From assembly GCA_022559845.1 (NCBI GenBank), contig CM040127.1, positions 29,350,708 through 29,414,707 on the forward strand: a DNA stretch of 64,000 bases, read 5' to 3'. The DNA is from Amorphophallus konjac. Its lineage: Eukaryota > Streptophyta > Magnoliopsida > Alismatales > Araceae. This document shows positions 11,167 through 20,501 of this stretch, in pieces. A program made the position numbers and the translations under genes. Each line of letters starts with the position of its first letter. Position 1 is the first letter of the stretch. A model generated the notes under the pieces. The model searched no databases, was not told the DNA's origin, and worked only from the letters and a program-made list of their open reading frames with translations.

Positions 11167-11444
11167 GGGGCGTCCAGGCGCCTGGACGCCCCCATCATTT
11201 TTTTATTTCAAAATTTAAAAATTTTTTGGGGCGTCCAGGCGCCTGGACGCCCCTAAAACAAAAAAATTAAATAAAATAAAAAATAATAGTTGGGGCGTCC
11301 AGGACCCTGGACGCCCCCAAAACAAAAAAATAAAATAAAAATAAAATAAAAATTAGGGGCGTCCAGACAGTTGGACGCCCCCAAAACAAAAAAAAACTAA
11401 ATAAAATAAAAAATAATAGGGGCGCCCAGGCCCGTGGACGCCCC
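11167..11444. repeat. GGCGTCCAGG palindrome array upstream of copy 2b
   Basis: Five 26-bp palindromes start at 11167, 11228, 11292, 11356 and 11419, a pitch of 61-64 bp. The arms are GGGGCGTCCAGG and CCTGGACGCCCC. The first two are perfect and have no loop. Spacers are A/T-only runs. The array lies 100-380 bp upstream of the copy 2b start codon and just outside its TATA-like sequence, a place typical of enhancers or operators. Confidence 0.85.
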
Positions 11445-11641
11445 CCCCCCATAATAAAAAATTTTCAAACAAAAAAAAATATATATATATAATATATTTA
11501 TATAAGAATATGTATATAATCCAAACAAAATAAAAAAAGCACAAAGAAAAAGAAAAATCATAAAAAAAGATAATAATTAAGGGGACGGGGGTCCGAAACA
11601 TCCAAATGCCAAATTTTATTCCATCAGAAAAGCAGAGTGAA
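11445..11641. other. AT-rich spacer between copies 2b and 3
   Basis: Nearly pure A/T sequence with a short TA run near 11480-11500. I see no gene or repeat beyond low complexity. Confidence 0.6.
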
Positions 11642-13050
11642 CTACATCAGGGGCTTAGGCGCTTTAGGCCTTAACTTCCCCAGTTCGGTTACATAAGCCC
11701 TCCATGGCTCGCATTCTTCCACCACGTGCGCTAAGGCCTTTCCCGCAACACTTGTCTTCCAGGGAGCTTTAATGGCCTTCGCTTCCTTCGCGTCTGCTTC
11801 AGTGCCCAACTCCCTTTTCTTCAAAGGAACAATGTCAGTCGGTGGCGGGAACGAATGGCGTGGGATGCCAATCTGGAGGCAGCACCGATGCGCGTTGTAA
11901 AGAACAAACTCGGTCGCGCCGATCAGTTGAAGATCGACTTCGGGAGAAGGCCTCATGAGAAGATCAAGCGAAAGCAAACATGCCGGTGCGCAAGTAAAGA
12001 AGCCTTGTGTCACGGTGCGGAAGTGAGACCGCCAGTCTTCACGTTTCTTCAGCCACGGAACGCGATTCACTACAGTACCACCAAAGCCTAACACGTCGGC
12101 TATGTGGTGAAGCGGGCTTTGTTGGAAGAGCTTCGAAGCAGTTGGCATCCCCTCGCGGTGGTCGAATTTGAAGTGCAAATCAAGCCAGCAATTCAAGACA
12201 AGTGCGCAACCAAAAGGAGGCTTACCCATACTCGAGGCGGTAAGGCCGTTGTATAGATAGGCAAGGACGGCGGGTCCCACCCTCTTTCCACGCCAGATCC
12301 CGCAGATAGCACTCAGCTGGTCTTCCTCCACTATGTTGTCGGTATAAGGGAACAAGAGAGCACCCGCCAGACAGATAGTGAACCCCTTCATGATTCCCTC
12401 CAAATAGTCATCGTCTGGTAACCCTCTCAGGGCGTCCATGACCCACTCCGCGAGCTTTTGAAGATCGATCCCCTTTTGAGTACGGACCTTTCTGGCTGCG
12501 TCGGGCGGCATGAAGCTTCCAAGAACGCTTTCAGAAGTCCCCCGTGTCAGCATCCGCATAGCCTTCACCTTCCCGTCACTCTTGAATTTCTTCAATCCGA
12601 GCAGAAGTTCCACCTCCTCGAGGAGGATGGTAACCTCGAAGGTCGGGAAGATAAAAGTGTGGGTCTGGGGATGCCAGACCTCCACTAGCGCGCCCATAGC
12701 CGCCCAGTCCATACGAATCTTCTCGTAATGCTTGGCGTGAATAAGGAGCCCCTGCAGATGCCACTTCGAGAGTATGGCCCTCATACCAATGGAGATATTG
12801 GAAGTCAGCTTTGAAAGCCATGGCAACTTGGAAAACTTCCTCGGGCCTGGGAAGAGTGGATATGGCTGGGAGAGGAAAGAGGAAGAAATAAAGGAAGTAA
12901 GAAGAAGGTTCACGTGTAGAAATTTGAAAAGAGTCGGCTTACCATATGCGACATGATCGTCCCACTCAGATGACCCTCGAGATCGGAAAGTCGCCTAATC
13001 TCGCTGCTAGGCTTGCTCCTCTTCATAACGCGGGAAGACTCTCCTTCCAT
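11642..13050 (-). CDS. Antisense gene copy 3: PMD-type exon 1 joined to a DUF7745-like body
   Basis: There are two inferred exons, 13050-12943 and 12865-11642, phase 0, about 443 codons, intact. Exon 1 (MEGESS...KRS...RRLSDLEGH) clearly matches exon 1 of copy 1. The body differs. It has EVWHPQTHTFIFP, then a glutamate-rich VELLLGL, then RVGPAVLAYLYNGL and CALVLNCWLDLHFKF. This looks to me like the plant domain of unknown function DUF7745, a distant PMD relative; that assignment is from memory of the pattern. It lacks the R/E coiled-coil tail of copies 1 and 2b. A longer start at 13104 is possible, but the MEGESS start is the one shared with copy 1. TATAAG lies near 13141-13146 upstream. Its function is unknown. 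Confidence 0.65.
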
Positions 13051-13104
13051 CCTGAAGATCTCTAGATTCTCCTCTCCTTCCTCTCCTGAGCTTCCAAAAC
13101 CCAC

Positions 13105-14206
13105 CTTGGTGCATTTGAATGAACTAGCCTAAGGGGAGTTCTTATAGGAAGGGAAGGGTGCTACAGGACAGAACATGTCACATCAGTGGTCATTGTCAAG
13201 ATTTTGTCTGGATGTCCTTTGAACTGTGGTGCGATTCTGCTACCTTTTGATGTTGCTAACCTTTGCTGGCCTGTGCAAGTTTTACTAACGGACGTCTTTG
13301 TCCTATCTCCTGTCCCACCTTTCATTGGTTGGTCCCACCATGTCATGCATCATAGTATATGATACCTACGCTACTAGAACATGTCAAGGACCTTGCGGCC
13401 CGAACGAATCTGGGATTTGAGTTCCCCTTCAACAAAAACGGTGATGATCCCGGAAGAGTTTGGGTTGTACGGATAGGCCGTCAATTTGTGATAGAATGGG
13501 GACGACGGTTCCATTCAGTGAGTTGGTACGCGGATAAACGGGCCCCAGCCCAGTATCAGCTCACCGAGTCGGTATCCTGACCCGTTCTTCACAAGTTGAC
13601 AATATTATCCTTGGCTATTTTCTATTTTAGTTTGATTTGAATTTTTCTTTAAACCCAGCATGCATTCATATAGGACTTTGATTTATTGCGGAAGATCATT
13701 CAAGCGATTCGATTGTGAAAGCCGTTGTGTTTCAATTCCTACAAACATGAGATATTCCACTCTGAATGAAATACTGAGTTTCTTTGAGACAGCCCTACGC
13801 TGCTCTTCCAAAGGAGACCCTTGTTTGGACAGACCCTCAGATATTCCTTTACCTTTTTGACCGACCTTAGCCGCAGCACTTCCACATTGGCTGGTAACCG
13901 CTCCCCAAAGGTGAAACCTCCGGTTTATGACCCAGGTACTTCCACACCGAGAAGTTGGTCTTCTTTTGTTTCATGCCTGAGTGCACATCTCACCCTCCCT
14001 TATTTGATCTCCGTCCAAGCAATCGTCAATATTTGAAAGACCTTCTTCAAGGTCGCCTCATTGAAACTCCAGGAAAGATTCCAAACAGTAACGTCAAAAG
14101 CGTGTCTCATCACACCTTGGCATCAACTTATCAGTCCACTCCCACTTCATTTCACTCCACTTCGATACCATTCCACTACGTGTCGCTCCCTTGCAAAGCA
14201 GATGCC
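13105..14206 (+). other. Conserved noncoding backbone before the 3' LTR (unit 1)
   Basis: No gene is seen. From about 13370 to the polypurine tract this region matches 20780-21490 of the second unit by eye. Shared blocks include the GGGATTTGAGTTCCCC/GGGATCTGATGTTCCCC block, GGATAGGCCGT, GGGGACGAYGGTTC, the AGCATGCAT block and CATTCCACTCTGAAT. It lies upstream of the antisense gene start and downstream of pol, so it is the constant 3' part of the element. Confidence 0.6.
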
Positions 14207-14219
14207 AAGGCGGGGCAGC
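14207..14219 (+). promoter_or_regulatory. Polypurine tract (unit 1)
   Basis: The purine-rich AAGGCGGGGCAG lies directly before TGTAGACACG, the usual primer site for plus-strand DNA synthesis in LTR retrotransposons. The second unit has AAGGAGGGGCAT at the equivalent place (21491-21502). Confidence 0.65.
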
Positions 14220-14368
14220 TGTAGACACGCCATTCATGACGTCTCCTGAGTAAATCTCATATTACACTATGATACCCCAAGGCGGCCTTCACATTTTTAA
14301 TTACTCTGGTGATTTCCTATTTTTATGAATTTTTTTACATTTTTTTGAATTATTCCGTAAAAAATCAT

Positions 14369-14997
14369 GGAAGTGTCCAGGCGCCTGGACACCTCCATCA
14401 ATGACCAAAAAATAATAAAAAAATCAAAATCATGGAAGCGTCCAGGCGCCTGGACGCCTCCATCAATGACCATAAAAATAAAAAAAATCAAAATCATGGA
14501 GGCGTCCACTTACCTGGACGCCTCCATCAATGCAAAAATAATAAAAATAATATCAATAATCATAAAAAATAAAACAAAAATCAAATAAAAATATATATAT
14601 TTATGGAGGCGTCCAGGCCCCTGGACGCCTCCATAAAAACAAATAAAAAATATAAAATCCAGCCCTGGCATAAAAGACAAAAAATAATAAAAATAATATA
14701 TATTTGGAGGCGTCCAGGACCCTGGACGCCTCCATAAATTCCCTCACGGGCGCCGAAAAAGCCAAATTTAGAGACGTCCAGCTGACTGGACGCGTCCATT
14801 TCTGAATCACGAGGTGCCGCTCACAAAACCACGCGTTGTGCCAAACCGCGTGTGGCCGTCGTCGGTTTTCGGTGGACCTGTTAGAGGCGTCCGGGACCCT
14901 GGACGCCCCCACAAAAGTATTCCAAAAAAAATCAATAAAAATAGAATAAAATATTATTTCGGCCCTGATGGAGGTGTCCAGGGTCCTGGACGCCTCC
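14369..14997. repeat. GGCGTCCAGG palindrome array in LTR U3
   Basis: Eight palindromes start at 14369, 14434, 14498, 14605, 14706, 14771, 14884 and 14970. The first three are 64-65 bp apart with nearly identical A/T spacers, so they are tandem duplicates. The arms are GGAGGCGTCCAGG and CCTGGACGCCTCC, with variants such as AAGTG/CACCT and the degenerate site at 14771 (GAGACGTCCAG/CTGGACGCGTCC). The last ends 15 bp before the TATA box. Confidence 0.85.
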
Positions 14998-15011
14998 ACC
15001 TTCCGGAGCTC

Positions 15012-15019
15012 TATAAATA
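15012..15019 (+). promoter_or_regulatory. TATA box of LTR unit 1
   Basis: TATAAATA sits in the symmetrical context CTCTATAAATAGAG, right after the U3 palindromes and followed by a GC-richer leader. The second LTR has the same box at 22196-22203 in the same relative place, which supports an RNA start just downstream of each. Confidence 0.7.
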
Positions 15020-15650
15020 GAGACCCACCCCCTCAGTTCTGGGGGAGCTTCTAAGTGATCCGATAGGCTGCCGGAGCCCAGAGGCTACGGAGTCATTTTC
15101 TAACCCGTGGGTTCTTTTGTAGGTGGAGGTTCTGCCGGTTTCTCGGGTGCTCACGCTCGCGAGAGGAAGGTTGTCTTCATCCACCGCGCTTCCACGTCGT
15201 CCCCACGCTGCCGGAGCTCCGCCGGATTTCACCCTCGGCTCATCCAATAAGCCTTTTCTTTCCCTTTTTCTTCGTAGTTCTTTTGCATTCATCATCTCGC
15301 ATCCTCTATCCCCCTTCATAAGGGCGCCTCTTCTTTTATACTTCTTGCATCCATCATCTCATTTTCCTCCTACTCGAGTCCGAGAGGGGTTTAAAAGATA
15401 ACACCAACCAGGTGTGTGTCTTGCCATCATTTCGTTATTTTTATCGCAAGGATTTGAATACTACACCTCCATCTTTCTAATCCACTTGTCATTTGTTTGT
15501 CGTTGTTTTGCAAGGGTAGCCGAGGAAAGCCCTCTCCGTCGGCCGGCCGGAGGGAGAGGAAGAAGCAACCCGCCATCTCCCGCTCTTGAGGTAGGCGCGA
15601 TCACTTTCTTATTTTGGGGTCTTTCGACCCCTGGCGATCACATCTTATTT

Positions 15651-16115
15651 TCGAGGCCACGGCGAGTCACTTCCCCAATGGCCGTTTAAATTTCCGTTCT
15701 TATATTCTCTTATACTCTGTTATATTCTGCTCATATCCTCGAGGCCGCGGCGAGTCACTTCCCCAATGGCCGTTTAAATTCCCGTTTTTATATGTTATAT
15801 TCTTATCTATTCGTGTTCTCGAGGCCGCGGCGAGTCACTTCCCCAATGGCCGTTTAAATTCACGTTCTTATACGTTATATTCTTATATGTTTGTGTTCTC
15901 GAGGCCGCGGCGAGTCACTTCCCCAATGGCCGTTTAAATTCCCGCTCTTCGTATTCTCTCTATATTCTGTCATCTTATTATCTGTTCATATTCTCGAGGC
16001 CGCGGCGAGTCACTTCCCCAATGGCCGTTTCAATTCTTGTTATTTAATTTTTGCATCATTCCCGTCCCCCCGAGGCCGCGGTGAGTCACTTCCCGCTATG
16101 GCCGTTTAAACCCCA
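15651..16115 (+). repeat. Tandem array, six 76-95 bp units
   Basis: Units start at 15651, 15739, 15819, 15899, 15994 and 16070. Each has a conserved ~42-bp core (CGAGGCCGCGGCGAGTCACT, then TCCCCAATGGCCGTTTAAAT) followed by a variable T/A-rich spacer with ATTCT/TATAT blocks. It lies downstream of the LTR, where the leader of an element would be. Open frames through this array come from the repeat and are not genes. Confidence 0.85.
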
Positions 16116-16771
16116 TATTTTGCTATATCACACTTGTCCCGCTCGCCCCGCCGGAGCAATCTCCCGTGGTGGCCCCTTCTCTCTCTTCTCTTATTTCTGT
16201 GTTGCAGCAACAAACACCCAAAAGAAAGAAAAGAGGAGCCCGCGCGCGCTCCGCGTCATCTCCGCTCTTCCCGGAACCGCGTGACGTCGCTCACAGGGAG
16301 AGGCTATAAAAAAGAAGAAGAAGAGAAAGGAGAAGAGAGAAGAATCATGAGAAGCATGAAAAGTGCAGAAATTGATGAACTTTTGAATTCAATTGGAACT
16401 TACCACTCTTTGGGCACTTGAGCTCAGATGTTTGGGGATGGATGTCAATCTTTGCAGCTCCCCATGCTCCTTCTTGGCTACTTTGGGCCCGGTATAGACC
16501 CTCTCTTCCATGCACATCTCTCCAAAGATTCTCTTCATGATATTCCTTGCCCTTTGATGGAGTTTTCAACCCTTGTAGCAGAGAATTAATGAAAGCTTCG
16601 ATTTTGGGCTTGTTCCTAGCTTATAAGGGCTTGATTCTTATTCTAGAGTGATAAGATTTGGGTTAGAAAGCCTTATCCTAAGCCTAGGAGGGTTCTAGTA
16701 GGGATTAAGCTCTCATTGCCTCGAGTTTGGGCTCTCACGGTAGAATCCATCTCGGAGTACAGTTTGTTCTC
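16116..16771. other. Spacer between unit 1 and unit 2
   Basis: No confident gene is seen. A CTATAAAA motif lies near 16304, followed by an AG-rich stretch (16315-16345). A minus-strand frame (16569-16345) has no recognisable domain. Confidence 0.5.
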
Positions 16772-17027
16772 TGACGGTCTATCGTAAGACCGTCACATCT
16801 CTCTGACGCTCCATCGTTGGACCGTCATATTTCCTGGTACATGTTGTTAGCTCAATCTCGCTGTCATGTCTGACGGTCTAACATTGGACCGTTAAAGATC
16901 TCTGACGCTCCATCACTGGACCGTCACCTTTTCTGCAACAAGTTTTCAGTCCAATTACGTTCTGTCATCTCTGACGGCCTAACCTTGATGCGTTACATGG
17001 CCCTGACGCCCCACCACTGGACCGTCA
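16772..17027. repeat. TGACGGTC palindrome dimers, three ~100 bp repeats
   Basis: Six 24-bp palindromes start at 16772, 16804, 16871, 16912, 16972 and 17004. They form pairs 32-41 bp apart that recur every 99-101 bp. The left arm is TGACGGTC or TGACGCTC and the right arm GACCGTCA. The array lies downstream of the stop codon of antisense gene copy 4. Confidence 0.85.
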
Positions 17028-17473
17028 CACCTTCTGCTGCAGGGTTTTGTCCCTCCTTCTTCAGCCCTCTTTGGTCTGATCTGCCAGACTTACACCCTGT
17101 CTCTGATTAACCTATTCATTCACACATCCATTCACATGTCCATTCATGCATTCACACATTCATTACATTCATTCACATTCACATCCACATTCACACATCC
17201 ATTTCATCCGCATAAACAAAACACAAAAAAGGATTTTCATTCCATTCCTATCAGTCTATTCTATTCATTCACATAAGTCATGTACAAGTGTGGGTGTCAC
17301 AAGAAGAAAGAAAATACAAGTCACTCGGTCGGTCTATCTCCCGTGCCATCAGTATCACCAGTGCCCTCATGCCGCTTTGCTGGTGGCTCCTGGACGCTGC
17401 TCTCCTCCCCCCGCTACCGTCTCCGGTCTGCCTCCTCGTTCCTCTGGTGACCAGAGGAACTAGTGAAGTAGTC
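17028..17473. other. Spacer downstream of copy 4
   Basis: It holds a run of CATTCA/CACATTCAT short repeats at 17108-17220 and no recognisable gene. It would form the 3' flank of antisense gene copy 4. Confidence 0.5.
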
Positions 17474-20239
17474 TCAGAATCCACTGCTGGGTGCAACGCT
17501 CTGGCTCCTGCTACTAGACCCCGGCTTCTTCCCTAGAAGTCGAAGGGCCTCCTTCATGCCCGCAATCACGCCCTTCATCTCGATGGTATGCACTCGAAAC
17601 TGATCTCGCTTGCCCCTCAAACGCGTGACATCGTCTCTAAGTTGCTCCACCTCCTCATCATCCGCACGCCGGCGGGTCTCTCCTGCGCTCAGTCTGGCAA
17701 CCTCCGCCCGGAGATGGGCAGCCTCGGCTATCGCTGTGGTCAGCTCTCTCGCCTGCATTTTGTATTTTGCATAATCAGTCCATTGGGCATTAGGCATTTG
17801 CAAGCATTTAAGTCTAAAGGAGCATTTTAAATTCTTACCCGCTCCGCGAGGGTGGCCTCCGCCTCCTCGGCCCGAGCGACCGCTCGAGTAAACTCTGCAT
17901 CCCGCTCAGCTCTACCCCCGGCAGGCTGTGACGACGAGGACGGAGCATTCGGTCCTACTCTTTGGGCTCCCTCGGCCCACTGCATTTAGAAGGTTAAAGT
18001 TAGTCATTTGCATCATAAGCATTTAAGTCTTAAGTATAGAAGCTCACCAAAAGCTCCAAGGCAGCCCGATACTCATCCTGCTACTGGATGGTGGCATGAA
18101 GGAGTCCCTCAAGCTCGGCTATGCATCCCTATGGGTCTAGCTGCATTTAGAAAGTATATGTCAGTGCATATAGAAGTTTAATAGGCAAGAGTTTTGAGTT
18201 TAGAAGTTCATACCGATCATCGGGTGCCTCTGAACACTTGGTCGCCGTACCGATGAGAGTAAGCCTTGAGGTAGGCCTTGTCGCTGTCCGCCCGGTCTTT
18301 CACTGCCCAGCCTCTCTTGTTCCAATCGTGCACATATTTTGCCTTCCGGGCGCACCAATTCACGTCTCCGCTAATGCCCTTTGAAGATTTGCCCGGGCGC
18401 TCATCATCTCTATGGGGGAATGTTACGTCTGGCTGATGAAGTCCCTGTGTCCTCAGGATCAGGCGGTAATGCAGCGGCTCGATCACATTGATGCAATGTA
18501 GCCAAACATCTCACCCGCTGTATGCCAGGGACGCCTTGACCCATGGCTGCCCTTCATAGCCCTCGTCCCGCTATGGTGTCCAACGCACCTGAAAAGGCAA
18601 TTGAGTCCATGTCAGCATTTTAGCAGCATATATAAGCATTTGGAAAGCATTTAGCAACATTTAAGAGCATTTAGAGAGGTTTAAGCTTGGAGCTTACCGA
18701 TGTATGTGGGAATGAGTCAAGATCATCCTAGATGGCCCGTGTCAGCCTGTTGATCGATCCCGTGTCCCTCGCTACCACCCATCGCCTCGCGATCGGAATC
18801 CGCTCGGGATGCAGCTGTGTACCTCGCCCGATCCCTGGAAGGTACACGAAGCTCTAGATCTGCATTTAGAGTCAAGCATCAGAATATAAATTGCATAAGG
18901 GAAAGGCATTTAGAGTCCAGTTTTTACCTGAAGGAAAGGCGAGAAGCCGTCTAGCATCGTCCGTCAGTTTGTGGTGCTGAGCAACTCGAAGAGGAAGGCA
19001 AGTACTGCCGCTCCCCATGCATACTTCCCCACTCTACCCAAATCCTGTAGTAGTGGCAGCAGCCTGCAGCTGATTACGTCGGCCCGGGTCGAAAAAAGTA
19101 GCTTTTCGAACAACAGCATCAGAAATCGTCTCAGGACTAGGTCTCCCTCTTGTCCTGCCTCTGCCGCCACTCGTGGGCGCACCTGCTCAATCACACGGTC
19201 TATATGCTGCTCGGGGAGCTCGCCGACCGCTATAGCCGCTCCTCTCAGTCCCAAGCTGTCCTGCAGTCTCGACCTCGACAGCTGGGACGATGTGTGCCCC
19301 GGCCTGATCAAGTCCAATCCTAACAACTCCTGAGCAAGTTCCCAGTAGTCGCCATATGTCCACCCGGTAACTGCTGCTCCATGGACTTGCAAGCCGGTGA
19401 TCCTCGCCATGTCTTCCAATGTGGGGATCATGTGGCCCCATGGGAAGATGAATGCCCGACTGATCGGGTCCCATCTCTCGTGCAGCGCGTATAACAATGG
19501 CGTGTCCATCCGAATCACTTCTATGTTAAGCACTTCCCCAAAGCCCATAGCTACCAGCCTCTCCCGCTGATACTCGGGCAATGCCTGGTACACCGCCATG
19601 ATCTGTAGCGATGAGATCCTAGTTCTTCTTTTTCCCTGCACACAAATTCATTGCATTTTATATAAATAAAACACCAAAAAAATTAAATAAACAGAAAAGC
19701 CTAAAAATTAGTTCTATCTATGGTTCCTCTGACGGCCCTGCCCTGGCACGTCAGAGTTCTCTGACGCACCAAGGGTGGCGCGTCAGGGTCTGTAACGGCC
19801 ACTGCAAGGACCGTTACATCATTCCCGGTAGGGCATCATCCTCTTTGTTTCCCCAGCCCAGGGCAATGGCCCAATGGCCTACATATCATTTGAATGGGTC
19901 CCCAGACCCATTTTCCTCCCCTTCAAACACATGCACACATGTAAAAATTAAAAATTGAGTTTGGGGTGAGAAACCTACCTCATGATCTTGCACTCGCCTT
20001 TTCTTCTTATTAGGTGCCATGGCTTCTTCTTCTCCGCCAATGGTCTCTTCTCTTTCTTCCTCGACCGTGGGAAGGTCCTCCTCCGCCGTCTCTTCCGCCG
20101 TTGCCGCCGGTTGCTCGGTCGCCGCCGAGGGGACCTCCTCTTGGTCCACCCTTGCCCTAAATCTCCTTAGGGCCTTGCCCTTGATGGCTTTCCTCTTCTT
20201 CCCTTTCTCCGGTGACCGGGGGAGCTCGTCGCCGGTCAT
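17474..20239 (-). pseudogene. Antisense PMD-coiled-coil gene, copy 4 (seven exons, many stops)
   Basis: The exon plan matches copy 2b: 20239-19979, 19635-18928, 18859-18698, 18588-18214, 18140-18048, 17979-17839 and 17752-17474. All junctions are still GT...AG and phase 0, and the fifth exon is again exactly 93 nt. Exon 1 is lysine/arginine-rich and then acidic (KGKKRKAIKGKALRRF). Exon 2 carries the PMD motif SRAFIFPWGHMIPTLEDM. At least eight in-frame stops break it, including TGA at 18964-18966, two TAG in exon 3, one near 18574 in exon 4 and two TAG in exon 5. Several fit single transitions from TGG, CAG or CGA. Splice signals have outlasted the reading frame, so decay looks recent and transition-driven. 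Confidence 0.7.
19730..19818. repeat. TGACGGTC-type palindromes in intron 1 of copy 4
   Basis: Three sites start at 19730, 19762 and 19791, spaced 29-32 bp, within the first intron (19636-19978) of antisense gene copy 4. The first two pair TGACG with CGTCA. The third pairs TGTAACGG with CCGTTACA, so both arms changed together. Confidence 0.8.
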
Positions 20240-20343
20240 GACTGTTCGGTAGGGTTTTGGCTCAGTGGTGTTCTATGGTTTTGGGCACTTGAACGAATGA
20301 AGGCGGAATGGCCGTTCGGTTTATTTTTTGAACGCCCAGGAAA

Positions 20344-20501
20344 TGTAATGGTCTATCGTAGGACCGTTACAGTCTCTGACGCATCTCAATTAGACCGTCA
20401 GGTGATTGGGTTGTTTATTTTTGAAAAATGTGAACCGACGCTGTGTGACACGTCAAGTTCTGACCGTTACATGAGTCTGACACATCTGTATTAGACCGTC
20501 A
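20344..20501. repeat. TGACGGTC-type palindromes upstream of copy 4
   Basis: The sites include 20344-20371 (TGTAATGGTC with GGACCGTTACA), 20377-20400 (TGACGCATC with AGACCGTCA) and 20478-20501, plus a weaker one near 20445. They lie 105-260 bp upstream of the copy 4 start codon, the same position as the GGCGTCCAGG array of copy 2b. Confidence 0.8.

Larger units (their letters stand above)
14220..15530 (+). mobile_element. 3' LTR of Tat-like unit 1 (right end approximate)
   Basis: It starts TGTAGACACGCC, a typical start for LTRs of this lineage, directly after the polypurine tract. The U3 part (14369-14997) carries eight GGCGTCCAGG palindromes. A TATA box lies at 15012-15019 (CTCTATAAATAGAG). 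The segment GAGGGGTTTAAAAGATAACACC near 15384 has a counterpart near 22480 in the second unit. I cannot place the 3' end because only one LTR of the pair is in the window and no target duplication can be checked. Confidence 0.6.

Noticed and set aside
10544..11444. Regular palindromes with spacers looking like a CRISPR array
   Set aside because: Spacers are nearly pure A/T and similar to each other, no cas genes are present, and the context is a plant retrotransposon.
15614..16284. Overlapping + strand open frames
   Set aside because: They follow the tandem repeat units; the repeated peptide comes from the repeated core, not from a gene.
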